Shown piece after piece: positions 1 through 13,800 of a DNA stretch of 64,000 nt (position 1 is the first letter of the stretch; the number at the start of each line of letters is the position of its first letter). A model generated the notes under the pieces. That model made no database searches and had not been told where the DNA came from. It saw nothing but the letters and a program-made list of their open reading frames with translations. Source of the stretch: Aphelocoma coerulescens (Eukaryota; Chordata; Aves; Passeriformes; Corvidae); the NCBI RefSeq assembly GCF_041296385.1, contig NC_091020.1:32692001-32756000 (forward strand). The letters are read 5' to 3'. The position numbers were made by a program, and so were the translations under genes.

Positions 1-3000
1 ATCAGCTACACAAACCCCATGGATCAGCTCTTCGCTTAGAGGGATGAAAATAAAGCTCTGAAAGCCTTGCTTGAACCTGCTGCAAGTCACTTTCTAAAGT
101 TAGATTTAGACATTTAGGTCATTATAGAGCAGATGCTGCCACCAAATTTGTTTGGATGTAACCTCACTGCAGCACTTTTGCCAGTAGAAACAAATTAGAA
201 AATGCTGGCTACCTCCTCAAATCCTTCTGATTTATTTGTTTCGAACCAAAGCAGTTGCAGAAAGTTCTTAAGTAGTGCATCTCCATCCTTGGCAGATATT
301 TAAGAACAAGGCAATGATTTCAGTTTCAACTGCAGGAACTGGAACACATCTGGGATCAAGAAATGTCTTTTATGGTGTCCATCACTTCAGGTGAAAGGGA
401 AGGAGGAGGAAGATGAGATGAGGAAATGAGTTTCCCAGAAAAGGCCCCAATATATTTTAAAAATATATATAAACTAAATATTGTTCAGAATGTTTTCTTC
501 TGGTTGAAATGACCATTATCCCTGTTGCTCTCCCAGGAAAGCTTCTGGAAATGAAGAGGGTTTTTCCAGTGCAGCTGGAGTTTCCTATTTCACGTATATT
601 CTTGCAACCACAAAGTGATGAAGCTGCCTCTCCATGCAAGCACACAGGGGAAAGGAGAAGCTACTGATGACCTCTTGTCCCATAAAAGTCACCCAATAGA
701 TGCACAGTGTTGCCAAACCGAATTTTTTTCCACAAATCCATGATTTTCAGTTGGGGGGAAGAACGGGTTTGAAAGCCCCACACCCTGGAAGCGGCTCAGT
801 CGGGGTGTACCACCCTAAAATACCTGAAATGGCACCAAGCCAGTGTTAAACAACCAGAGCCCCTAAACTTTCATCTACAAGCAACAACACTTGAAGCCAT
901 CCCAGCATTTCTGGAATGTGGTGAATGAGTGTGAGTGGCAGTGTGTACAGCCAGCACCTAAAACACCTCTAACATTTTCCTATTTCTGCTTGGCTGAGAC
1001 TACTTTAAACAATTACTTAGAAGGGTTTGATGTCCAGCTGGGCATATGCTGTGCTGCTTGTGGCCAGGGGCCTGTTGACCATCACTGGACATGTCAGGGA
1101 TGGTCCTTTGATGCCCAGACACTCTGAGAGTGTTCTGGGTGCTGAGATGTCCTGAGGCTTTGCTTCCACTCTTACGGTGGAGATGAGGGGATCTCTGCTC
1201 CTCACTCAAAGGGACTGTCCCCAGCTCAGTCTGCTGGAGCTGCTAGGGCTCTCACACTGATTAAAAGCAGACCCATTCTTAGCCTTTTTCATGTTGGATG
1301 AGTGATTTCAGGAGGATGCAGCAGCTCTTACAAACCATGACACAACTCTAACCCACCGCTGGCTGCAGCCGCTGGAGCTCTCGCAAGCCCCTGCGCAGGA
1401 AATGAGACCTCAATGGCATTTCTGTCTCATTTCTGGAGGAGCCCAGCCCCGTTCCTCTTCCTTTTCAGAACATGAACAATGTGTAGAACAGTAGATATAT
1501 GTTGCTCCTGTGAGCTGGGGTTTTGTCCATTGTTAATGCAGTGAAAATACAGACTTTTCACACAGTTTTCTTTGTAAAGCCAGCAGTCGCCCACAAGCAA
1601 ACGCCAAGCCAGGTCCACAAAAACAGTGAAATGACATGATTAAAACTTCCAATTCATCTTAATCCAGGGCCCTCTGGCATGAGCATTACAATAAAGCCTT
1701 AAATAAATAGTTATAAGAACCATTTCTGTCATCACATCCCTAATGCAGAGTGGAAAAGCATGCAAAAATGAGGTGCCTGCATGTTCTGTCTTCTTGTTGG
1801 CAACTGCATCTTGCAATGAGCTGTTGAAAACAGCTTTTTGAAATTGTGATACTAAATGTCACCGTCAGGTTTGTGATGGTTCTCATCTCACTCTTACCCA
1901 GTGAACATAATTTATTAATAATGTACTTTTATATGAATTCGAGGTGTGAAGATTCAGCTTGTCTGAATTACCCCCTCGGGGAAGAAGGACAGAGGGAAAT
2001 GAACATCAGAAGTGCCCCCCTCTTCTGCTCAGCTGCTGCCTCGACTTGGGGTTCTCTCCGAGGTTTTAGAGGCAGGCAGCACCTTGTTTATTTGACATGC
2101 AACCTTAGCTGACCTGATTACAATGAGACATTGACAGCTCTGGAGCTCTGAATCAGGGGTCCCCAGAAAGCAGCCCATTAATAACTGGTGCCTGTGTGAG
2201 GAATTGATCAGCTCAAACCATCCAAGTGTCACAGGCAACCCAGCCTCTTTCCCTAATCAGCCTGGTTCATGCCCAGACAAGGTCCATCCTCTGCAGGGAG
2301 GGAAACAGGCAGGTCTCACGTAGGAAAAAAGCAAAAAATATGTGACAGATTCAGCCAAAGCACAGCTGTGATACAGAATTTCATGCTGAGGAGAGAGAAC
2401 AGATTTGTGTTTGGACATGAGACCTGGAGGGAAATTTTGCAGTACGGTTTGGAGGGGCTGGTTCACAACAAAAAGGGATCTGGGGCTTTTCCAGTGACAC
2501 CCCTGCTGTTGTGGTGATTTAAAAGGTCACAGTGAAAAATCCATTTGCTGGATTCTCATCTGACTTTCCACCATGACCCACTGGATGAGGGAGCCCACAG
2601 AACATAATTAATTTGTGCCTTGGAATCCATGTCTGCTCAGGAGATGGAATTTCAGAGCATTTCAGTGCATTTCTTACTTGTTTTCCTTAAACTGAGATTT
2701 TCCAGCGTGGGTGCACCTTTCAGGTGTGGCACATTATTTGAGTGAGACCTGAGGTGGGATTCAATAAAAACCAGCCAAGCCAGAGGCAGGGTGCACCTCA
2801 AGCAGAGAAGGTGCTAGGAAGAATTCATGCTTATTTACCATGGAAAAAAGCAATCCAAACAGCATGTTTTCCTCCAGATTTAAGGCAAACCTGCTGTTTA
2901 ACTCCTTTAATACCAAAAGCTGCTGAATTCCCAGGCAATAGCATGGCCAGGACAAATCACCATTTCCTCTTCAGAAAATGGAAATGGCGTACAATTGTTC

Positions 3001-6000
3001 CTCTTTCTTTCTTTTTCTTTTTTTATTTTTGGTGGGAAAAACAACTTCTGAATTCCTTCACCACTTTCTGAGGGGAGCTACAATGGAGCTCAGCCAACTG
3101 TGACCTTTCACAACGTGGGGGAGGAGGTATGATGGAGTTGCAGCTCATTTCTCATTTGCAATGAGCCCTTTGCAAAATAGCACCTGTGTTTCCAGGGCCC
3201 ACAAAGGCACAGCTACTTGAAGGAGCAAATAATTAATATTTAATTTCATCCAGAAGCTGTGGCAGTGACACTGTTCAGCCAACCCATAAATATAGATATA
3301 TAAAATATATTTTTATGTCTTTTTTAATATTTATTTGTACATTTTTAATATCTGTATACTCTTTGCAATCAGAGCATTTATGTCCCTTTTAAATGCATCA
3401 CCAAGAGGCAGCTTATGGAAAATGCTGATTGAAAACATGGGAAGTTGCATCAGAAACAGATTTTTTTTTCTCCTGCCTTCTGTGAATGATGATTTGCTCC
3501 ACTCTCAACTATTCAGGGAAATAGCAGGGAAAATACATTTCCTTTTCTGCTGAGTGCCAGCTAAACCCCACAGATGGCCAGCTTCAGTGTTATGTTAATC
3601 TACCACATTTTGCCATCTGAGAGTCTACTTTATTTTAAATGGTGTGTTTCCTATTAATAATTACTCAACAAAAGCTTGGTTATGTATTATTTATTATTCA
3701 TAGCCTTTTTTTTTTAAAGTCGTTGTACCACCTGTGCTGAACTCTGCAAACCAACCCTGAATCAGCTTCCACAGATCTCTGCCAGAGCTGAGGGTCACCA
3801 CATGAAAAATGCAACCATTATTGCAAAACAATTTTTCCTTTTTCTTCACAAAAGTTTACTGCTTTGTTTTGTACTAGTAAGCAACTTTTTGTTCTTGCCT
3901 GGCCTGTAATTGTGTTTATTTGTTAATGCTAGAGATAGAATGAGAAGCTGCTGCTGTAAGGGTGGAAACAATCTTAAATCATCTTCAGTCCTGGCTTGCA
4001 TCTGGCACAGTCTCATTTGTCCAACAGAGGCTAAATGGGTTTGTAAATCCCACAAAAAATGTCAAAGTGAATCAACTCCGGACTTAGGAAAGAATGTTAA
4101 TGATTACAGAAGGCTAAATTACATATAAGACAGCTTTCTTTTCATTTACATCCAGTTCATTAGTGTGGGTAGTAAAATCTCAAATGTCCCTTTCAGTTTG
4201 TGAAGAAAATAAGGGTCCCATTTAACAAGGCTGGTTTATGCAATTTAATTTTATTTTCTTCCCACAAGCAAGAAAAAAAAAAGAAAAAAAGAATAATGAA
4301 AAAAGAAAAAAGACAGATCTGTCAAGAGAAAGATGCCCCATCCCAAGTGCTGTGCCAGGTGCTGCTCCTCCCAGCACAACAGGAAAACACGCTGCAGCCT
4401 CTGCCACTGCATTTATGAGCACACAAAGTTTTTTTATGTCATTTCAAGCATTCAGATTCTGGCTTATAACAACATAGAGACCTTGGATGCCAGGCTGGAA
4501 AACCAATCAGCCACAGAAGCTGAGCATGCTCAGGTCTGAGGCTGGGCAGGGGCTGGGACAGGGACTCTGGTGGCTCTTGGGGGGATGTGATGCAGGAAAG
4601 TATCCTGAAATCACCTTTTTCCAGCCAGTCTGTTGGTGCATTTGTCATTCCCTTTCAATCATTTCTCTTTGATGGGATCAAAGACAGTGTTTGCTCAAAC
4701 ATTGACTTCAAACACTACTCTAACAAAGGTGTTGCTTTTTACTTGTACAAGTTCTTGTGGGTTTTTTTTCATTCACTTGATTAAAAATTATTTCTTCCCT
4801 TCCTCTTCTTCCTCCAGTATCTCTGGATTGAGGTGAGCAGCAGACACTTCTCAGTCTTAAGGCATCAATAGTTTCTGTGACAGTTTGGTAACCTGGTATC
4901 TCCTTACCCTGGGAAGATTCTCACCACGAGGACGATGCAATTCTCAGTTAGGTAAGAGAAGTACCTCGTTCTGGTCTCCAGCTTCCCCAAACCCTTGCAC
5001 ACAGCAGAAACACTTGCTCTCAGTTTTAGAGAGTTTCTAAATGTTTTTGTTATTATTTTATGCTCCTACCATAATTTCTACGCCTCGAGATGACAGCAGT
5101 GCAAATAATTGCAGGCCCTAAAATTAAAGGTTTTAGAAAGGCAAAGACAGACAGAGTGAATAAAGTTTTAAAAACTTTCCAAGCAGTTTGTCAGATGGTT
5201 TTTTCTCTGTTGCAGGAGGCTGGCAGCAATGACCTGTGCTGGGAAATGCTCAGTGCACCAGCCTGGCCTTGGTATTTGTAGGCTAATTTTTGTTTTGAGT
5301 ATAACTCTTGACTCATGGAAAAATAATCTAAGTGTTTTGGGCTGGTCCCTGACTTGATCTTCCTTCAATTAAGGACTGTCTGTTTCAAATACGCGTGGAG
5401 AAGCTTTCATGATAATGTTTTTATCCTCCTCTGCTCTCCCTCGCCTGCTCTCTGCGAGGCAGAAGTCACTGGGAGCCAGTTCCCAGCAGCTGTTTGCTCT
5501 GTGGGTGGCTGGGCTTTTCCAGGGAGCAAAATTCACCCATCAGCTTTACCAGACCCCTGCGCTGCCGTGTCCAAGCAGAAAGTGACATTTTGTGTTAAAA
5601 ATTAATGCTGGGATGTGGAATTAAATCGGCCAGTTTTAACCAGAGCACTGCAACGGTTGCTTTAGGCAAATGGCAACATCCCCCTGAATTTACTGTATTT
5701 GGAGGCACATCCACCAAGCAAAATCCAACCAGCTAAATTTAGTCCAGATAGGAAATTAGCTGGAGGTTAAGTAAAGTTTTCTGCTACTTTGTTTTGTTTT
5801 TAGATTACCCAAGAGATGTTCCTTCCTGGAAAGGGAAATAGGACAGAGATACATAGCTGTTTTTCAATCCCTTCGTTTACATGGACTCATTTCAAGTAGG
5901 TTTTGTTGTGTGTTTATGATTTAAACCTTACCAGCCCCTGTTTTCAGATGGAAGGATTTGAAGTGCCAGTGCCAGGCCTGTGTGCAGCCCAGGTCCCCTC

Positions 6001-7336
6001 AGTACCTCTCTCCTGGGTAGGGGGGCACCTTCCTTGCACACTCTGACCTACTCTGAATGCAGGTGGACAAGGTAGAAGCTTAGTTTTAAAAAATTCCTTT
6101 GCACCTGAATTGGTTAGAATTGGTATTTGTTGCAAAATTGCATTCCAGAGGAGATGAAAAATTACAAGCTTTGCTATGTAATGTCTAAGCCAGAGGAGAC
6201 AGAGCTCCTCAATCCAGCAACTCCAGCCAAAGCTCAGTGAAATCTGACCCACAGACTTTCTGGATTCACATTTTGTCATCCACCCTAACATTTTTACTTG
6301 GACATCATTTTGCTTAGAGAGACACTTCTGAACCTAAATCCCGGAGCTAAGCGGCCACGACTGGCTGTGTGTCTGTTGCCATACATCGAACCAGAGCTAT
6401 AATTCCTGATCTTTTTCCCTAAAGACACCAGTTTTCTTTGTGCACATGACATTTTCTCCTGCTTGCCGTGTTTTGCAATAATCAGGTAGAAGTATCTGTA
6501 GGAAAGCACACAGTTACAGGTTTATTTACTGATCCGGGATATAAATCTAGTTGCCTAAGCAAACACAAACTGTTTAAACAGTTGCTGGAGCAAACATGAA
6601 GGATGAGGTACACTGGAAAGGATTCTAAAAATACTCTGAAAGTTGGGGCTTGGTGTTTTAGGGTTTTTTTTGTTTGTTTAACAAAGCTATACCATCACTT
6701 CTTATAACTTCTGGGAAGGTGCTGGGGGAGAAAGAGGAACCTCAGCACTTGTATAATGAGGGGCTTTTTCTGGCAAGTGGCTACCCGTGCTGCTGGGGAG
6801 CTCTTGAAGGGAGCTTGCAATTCTAAAGCCTCCTGCAGTCCAGCCCTGCAGCCCAGGGGTGTCACAAAAGCCTGCATGGGAGGAAACTAGCCCTGGAGAG
6901 GAGGGCTGATCCTGTCCCACTTCGCTGGAAGTGGGATCTGTAGGGGAAAACTGGCGAGGAACTGCCTCGGTGGCACCGAGCGCCGGGGACTTCCAGAGCT
7001 GTGGCGAGCCAAGTCAAACGGCCCCGCAGAGCAATCTCCCTTTGAAGGCTGCTATTGACTCACACCAGGGTTATTCTTCCAGAGGAGGCAATGGGAATGT
7101 GCAGTTCCAGAGCAGGAAATACCACTGTCCTAGCAGTGCTGTGGGTAGGAGCACAGGGCTGAGGGTGGCATCGGGCTGGACAGGCGGCTCTTGAAGGACT
7201 CCTGCAGCTGGAGGGGCTTGAGGAAGAGTGAATTCTTTCAGTGCCTCGGCCTGCAGGGAGTTGGAGGGATGAGTTCCAGAACAGAAATAGAAAATGTGGG
7301 AGGCTATTCCTTGAATCTCAGATTGCTGCTTTTTGT
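1..7336. other. Gene-free intergenic DNA, left part
   Basis: I see no coding exon with recognisable homology on either strand. Open frames here are short, have no splice-site-bounded structure and resemble chance frames. AT-rich stretches, a purine-rich low-complexity run near 4269-4315 and short T-runs are the only evident features. In human the neighbours upstream of PLEKHA1 are BTBD16 and TACC2; I found no fragment of either. Confidence 0.6.
4269..4315. repeat. A/G-rich low-complexity tract
   Basis: About 45 bases are almost only A with scattered G. This makes open frames rich in Lys/Arg on the plus strand and Phe/Ser on the minus strand, which should not be read as genes. Confidence 0.7.
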
Positions 7337-7853
7337 AATCATAGACTCAGAGAATGGTTTGGTTTGGAAGGGACCTTAATAAGATCCACCCCCTGCCATG
7401 GGCAGGGACACCTTCCACTATCCCAGGTTGCTACAAGCCACATCCGACCTGGCCTTGGACACTGCCAGGGATCCAGGGGCAGCCACAGCTGCTCTGGGCA
7501 CCCTGTGCCAGGGCCTCAGCATCCTCACAGGGAAGAATTTCTTCCCCATATCCTATCTAACCCTGCCCTCTGGCATTGGGAAGCCATTCCCTTTGTTCTG
7601 GCACTCCATGCCCTTGTCCCAAGTCCCTCTCCAGCTCTCTTGGAGCCCCTTTAGGCACTTGAGGCTCTAAGGTCTCCCTGGAGTTTTTTCTTCTCCAGGC
7701 TGAACAATCCCAGTTCTCCCAGCTTTTCCTCACAGCAGAGCTGCTCCATCCCTCTGATCACCTCTGTGGCCTCCTCTGGACATGCTCCAACAGGTCTATA
7801 ACCTTCCTGTGGTGAGGACCCAGAGCTGGATGCAGCACTCCAGGTGGGGTATT
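7337..7853 (-). mobile_element. CR1 LINE 3'-end fragment (antisense)
   Basis: The plus strand reads as the reverse complement of a CR1 3' end. It starts with a degenerate tail (atcatagactcagagaatgg), then shows the hallmark CR1 blocks: GGTTTGGAAGGGACCTT, CCCCCTGCCATGGGCAGGGA, the block CTCACAGGGAAGAATTTCTT, CTTCTCCAGGCTGAACAA and GAGCTGGATGCAGCACTCCA. About 515 bp remain, so this is a typical 5'-truncated copy inserted on the minus strand. The 137-codon plus-strand frame across it is antisense to the element and is not a gene. CR1 is the dominant LINE of birds, which is part of the evidence for the taxon. Confidence 0.93.
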
Positions 7854-10800
7854 AAATCCTTTAAAAGTGCCTTGAATTCCTGCTCTGATTAAGGCCAGAA
7901 AGGTGTGAGAAACAACCTCTGCACTGCAAAGATTTTTTTCCCTGTTGCACATATAAAATAATTTTGGTGGTACACCTTTTGGGATACAAGGCACCTGTGA
8001 GTGATGCTAAAAAGTAGATGACAGAAAGAAAGAGATTTTTAGCTTAGTGGATAGACCACTGTTGTCCTCACATGCACTTCATAAATAATTTTTTCCCTTT
8101 CTGAAGATTTCTGAGAAGTACGTTATTCAAAACATCCAGCTATTCCTCCTGAGACTGTGTTCACTGACATAAAACACTCACTGAATTTAATTATTAATAT
8201 TTTTTCCGGTATCTTGGAGTTTTTTCTGCTCTGTACAACATGTGCAAGTTTGCCTCTCAAAATGACAAGGAGAAAGACGGAGCTGAATGTCCCCTTGACC
8301 ATGGCACCTTTCCATAGCATTTCTTGCCAACTTTCTTTAGGACTCTTCTCGTGACAGTCTGGTTCCATCACAGCATTTCCCCCCATGAATCCTGATAAGA
8401 CAAGCTGAAGATGCTGCTTTTGAAAAGGACAGGAACAAAGAAACCAAACCAACAAGAAAAGCAGAAAGTGATGACTGAAATTGAACACTGAATCAGAACT
8501 GTGTTATGAATTCCTTTTGCATGTTCTGATTTAGAAAAAACATCTGTCCTACAGCTCCCAACACTCCACCTCCCTGCATCTTCCACAGTCCTCTGCACCC
8601 CTGGAAAAAGCCATTACAAAATGGCACTGATTAAAATCATTTTCCTCGCAGGGTGCAACCACTTTCCTTTCAGCTGAATGATGGTGGCATGAGAGGCCAC
8701 AGATATTTTTCCTTGCTGGCTGTGAGATTTGGTGTGGTGTTTGAACAGGTACGTAAAGTAGACAAACAGGAACAATACAGTACGAGTTTCAAGATTTATC
8801 CTGTTTCTCAGAAGGTGCTAATATGCTTCATATGTGATGTGCAGATTTCTGGAAAATTATGAATCACGTACTTCTTTTCCTGTAAAAATGTCAGCTGTTC
8901 TCCAGGATGGCAAATCTGTAATTCCTTCCAGAGAGCAAAACAAATTAAGTAAGACTAATGAGAGTGGTAGGGAGAACATTCTGAAGAATGGGAAGGAGAG
9001 CAGATTGAACCCCATTTCACATCTGTGATGAGGAAGGGAAGAGGGGCTGGTTCCATATGGAGAACATGGTCCATGCATGGGACTGGTGCATGGCAACAAA
9101 AAGGATTTATCACACACCAGTTCATTCTGATGGTGCCTAATAGGGGATTTATTAGGTATGCAGGCCTCTTTAATACTTCTTCCTGTTGACTTTACTCCTG
9201 TTTGCATTGGATTAAGGATTGTCTAGGGCAAACCAGGTGAGACACCAAACAAATTGGCAAGGACCTTCCAGCAAACACTGTCCATCCCCTGAGTGTGAAG
9301 GTGCCAAACGCCAACAATCCCAAAGAGTGGGTGTTGTACAGACAGGAACAAACTCATGTGTACTTGAAAATGCCTTCATGGCCTTTGCAGTGCTACAAAA
9401 ACACGTTGGGTGTTAAGTTTCCTTGTGATATTTGCCCTTTATTGAGATTATCTGTGTTTTTCTTCTTTAATCACCTTTTAGGAGCCAAAACACCACAAAG
9501 GAATAATTCCCATTTATGAACTCTTCTTTCAGGTGAAACTTCATCATGCAGCTGGAGTAAGTAGAATTCCCATAGCAAAAATGGCATTTCTGCCTGTTTG
9601 TGAAATTCCCTTCATTTAAAGTAGTAATTTGACGTTGAGAAGAAAGGCAAACAATTACAGCAATCCCTCTCTGTGGTACAAGTACATTCATGCTTTGTCT
9701 GCCTTCTGACTGCAAAGACAATATTTACATATGCACACAAATCGCATCACATATTGAACTACTGCTAGGATTGCAAATATTAAAGCTGGACTATTTTGTT
9801 TATATTTTAAAGACCTGATGATCGGGAAATGCCGAGGCATTGATAAAATCGATGGCTGTCAGGTGATTTGCAGGGCCAATCTTCAGGAAGTTGCTTTTTG
9901 AACATCTGCAGACATGAGGCAATAAGGAAATTTATTCCATTGGCACCTTCCTAATGAAGCCCTGGATCATCTGAGAGGGTATGAAGAGGAGAGCTGGGCT
10001 GGTACCCAATGTATTTTCTTCCTGAGGAGCAGGTAAGGCTCTGGGAGTGCAAAGAGCAGCACAAAGAGTCTGTCTGCCTTCAGTAGCAAGTTGCATGTTG
10101 AGATGCCAATGGAGAAGATTATCATAGTACACATGCTGCCATTTAATTATGCCCTTTCCTGTAAAGAGACTGGCTTTAATTAAATGGCAAAACAAAGTGA
10201 GAACTTTTCTCCAAGCCATTTTGAAGTGCTCACTTCCTCCTCTGTGTGCTGCGGTTTATTAGATTTGAATGAGTAATGGGGTGGTTTCATTTGTTTAGTA
10301 AAATTAAAGTGGTCAGTAACAATTTCCTGTCTGAGCAAACCGTGGGCTGATTAATAATATTGGGGATGGTGGTGAATAGGGGTTTTTTTGCAGCATGCAG
10401 GTTGTGCTGCCTGGCTGCTGCTGCTTGGGGGTTTCCAGAACTGCTGGTACTTCACCAGGCTCAGCCTCAGCTCTCACCGGGACAAAAGTTGTGCTTCCAG
10501 GGCTGGCCTGGCCCAGGAGCAGCTCAGAAGGTGCGCTCAGAACTTAATACCAAGGCAGCGTGGAGTAGGTTTTGAAGGAAAATGGATCTTCCTTCTCACC
10601 CAAACACTTACTACTTTGGATTTTCAGGGCCAAGCCTGGGTGGGGTGTGGGCACTGGAACCACTGGTGAGATGTCCAACTTTGGAGTGGGCATCCCTCAT
10701 TTGGGGCAGCACAGAAAGTGTTTGCCTGGTCCTCCCCAGCCTGTTTTCCACTGTTGCTGTAGGGATGGCCATTCCTACCACGGAATCCCTTTACTTTTCA

Positions 10801-13800
10801 CAGAAACACATCCTTCTTTAACCTGCATCAAGCAATTTCACAGAACTCTGTGATTCTGGCTCAAAACTCCAGAGCAACCCATTTGTTTGAACTAACAGCA
10901 AAAATGGGAGGGAAATCAAATGCATTGTGCAAACCTTTACATAAGACTCAGTATTTTCACTCCTCAAAATCTGAGAGAACTTTATCTCTGTTTATACCTG
11001 AAAAAAACTGCACCAGGGGCTACCATCTCCCAGCCTGAATTACAATTACCAGTTGACACAAGCAATATTTGGCCATTGGTTTTCCCACGCACATTACAGG
11101 TTTTTGCCTGAATTTTATTAGTTATCTCTTCAGAGAATCAGACACACAGATGGGTGCTGACCAGCTCACCCAAATCCGGACCGACACAGTCCTCCTGCAA
11201 CAGGCATTTGGGAAAGGATGAACTCTACCACAGTTATTCCTGCTATGTCTGGATGCTGATGCGGTATTTGTGGTAAGTAAATGCTTACTGCTCATAAAAC
11301 AGCTGGGACTCTGATATGACATATCAGAAGAAAAAAAAATAAGCCTACTCCATGAATTTAAAAATGTGGCGACAGACACAGAGGCAACACACCAGGCTTG
11401 TTGCAACATCTATTGAGTCTGTGACAAAAATGCTGTCTCCAATTGTTGCTGTGCAGTTGATGACAAATATAATGCCTTTGCCATCAGTAGGCAAATACAA
11501 GGGCCTGTCAGCACATAAGACTTCAAAACCCTACATCAACATCCAGCAGCTTGTTTAAAGAGCTGATTCAACAGGCTGCTGACATGGGGTTTTGCTAGAT
11601 TTCTTCAGCCTTTACCCACTGATCTTCACGTCCACACATGACCATTAACTCACTTTGCACTTTCTGGAAGCTGCAGAGTGTTTCAAGGGTCACAGTTAGC
11701 TAGAGAGTTCATTAGCACAGATACTGTAAATAAAATATTCGTACATCAGTCCCAGTCCTTCCTGTAAGTGATGCCCGAGCGTGAGCAGCCTCCACAAGAA
11801 TTGTTCCAGCCAAGGTTCCGTTCTGAACTATTGGAGTTCCCTTGAATTTTACTGACGTTGGTGTTGAAAGGAGAGGCTTAGCACCTCAAACAAAATGCGG
11901 GTGGCACGTGGACTCAAGTCATCTAGAAAAAGCTTGTTGTTATCTCAGGATCACAACTCACTGTTGCAGGGTTTTCAGCTTAGGAAAAAAGTAAAATTAC
12001 TTTTGTGAAGGGAAAAGCACATGTGAAGTTGATCTATCTAAAAAAACCTTTAAAAAGAAGCATAGTTCTTTCCTTAATCACACTTCCTAACGCAGATAAC
12101 ACCGAGCCTTTGCACAGAAAGGAAGTCAGAGAAATGACGCCGTTCCACATGAACAAGCAGGTCGCGTGGGCGTAGCCGAAATCAGAAATTACACTAATAA
12201 ATAATGTCTCTCCCTGACAACCCAAAGTGCTCTGCAAATGTTATTTCAGTGAAGCAATATGGATGGGCAAATATCTTGCAGTTTTAGGGCTCAAGGTTCA
12301 GAAAAACATAACAATGCAATTGTGTCTCGCTGGAGGTGAGACACAAGGCCAAGGAAGAACAGGAACGTCACGCCTGTGTTGTGACTTGTAGACCTGTGGT
12401 TTAACCACCAGACAAGAAAGGGCTCATTAAGATTAAGAGTATTAGAAAAGATTATGCTCCCCAGCAAAATACCAAGTTCCTGTGAAGACCTGTGTATCGC
12501 CTGCACAGCTTTTGCAAGAAGTTATTTAAGAGACGATGTCTGTGGTTCGTCTCTGTGCGTCTGTGTCGGGACTTTTGAATTGTTGCACAGGAGTTGAACA
12601 CGTCTCTTTTCACCTTGTCTGCAAAGCTTAGATTTCAGGTAGAGATAAAATCTGTCTGCTCCACAGCAGGAAAACAAAGTGCTTAGAGCTACCCCTTCCT
12701 CATTTAAAAATAACCTGTCTTTTTGCTGAAAGTTCGCAGCCATGAAATTGCAGATATTTCTCCAAACCAAATCCTTGGCCAGAAGTCATCCGAGAATCTT
12801 AAATTACTAAAAATCAGATTGATTCCTCCAATATGGGTCCTGGTTCAGGTCTGGGTGTTGGTGGTGAAACATGGCTACCACCCCTTCCAAGCCATGCCAT
12901 GCATGCTCTTCTTCTTCCTTCAGTCAGTGCTGGCGTTTCCTCCCTCGATTAAGTGATTTTAGCACCTGGTGGAGGTGGTGGAGCGGAACCAGAACTGATC
13001 AGTTTAGCCCATTAATCATGTTTGTCACAGAGTGAAAATAAGCAACTGCAGCCTCTCCTCCTGTCACGCTCATTGGAAGGGTAAATTCAGTCAGCAGCTC
13101 GTTTCCATTACCCGCAGGTTCTTGCTGAAAACTGGCAATTTCCACTGTACTAAGGCATGGGCTTAGATGGCAAAACCTGGCTCTAGACTATAGGAAGAGA
13201 AAGTTTGGGGGTGTTCACCTCTCAAATTTCCTGCAGATCCACACATGTTTTCTAATTTCTCTTTGACTGAATAATATTTTCCAAGTGGGCTCTAATTTTA
13301 CATAAACTATGAATGAGCTTATTCTGGATCAGTTGTGCAAATGTTTTCGTAAATCCTTCGGAGTTTACACACTGCTCTGTGCCCTTTCTGACCCTCCAGC
13401 CTATGTCCTTTCCTACTACCCCACTTCTACACTTCAAATTTCAGTGCACAACTCTTGGCAGCCTCTGGACATTGCAGGTCTGACTTCTCCAGACACCCAT
13501 GCAACCCTAGAGGGGACAAAACATAGCCTGATTCAAAGCAAGGGATCTTGTTCAATGCCACCAGATCCACAGTTTGGGTATAAACAGTTCTTTCCAGGAT
13601 GACTCTATTTCAACATTTCTGTGTTTTATGAAATATTGTGCAACAAGGTGATACAGAGAGGCAGGCTCAGGCCAGAACTGATGCAGCAGTGCCATTCTAT
13701 ACTTGGGTTATGATTAATTCTGCCTTTCATCACATGAAACGTTGGCTATCAATCTCTTTCCCCTCTTCTTCTACTTTAATAGCAGCAGAGACACTACCTC

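Noticed and set aside
7241..7654. Plus-strand open frame of 137 codons
   Set aside because: Most of it is the antisense strand of a CR1 3' end.
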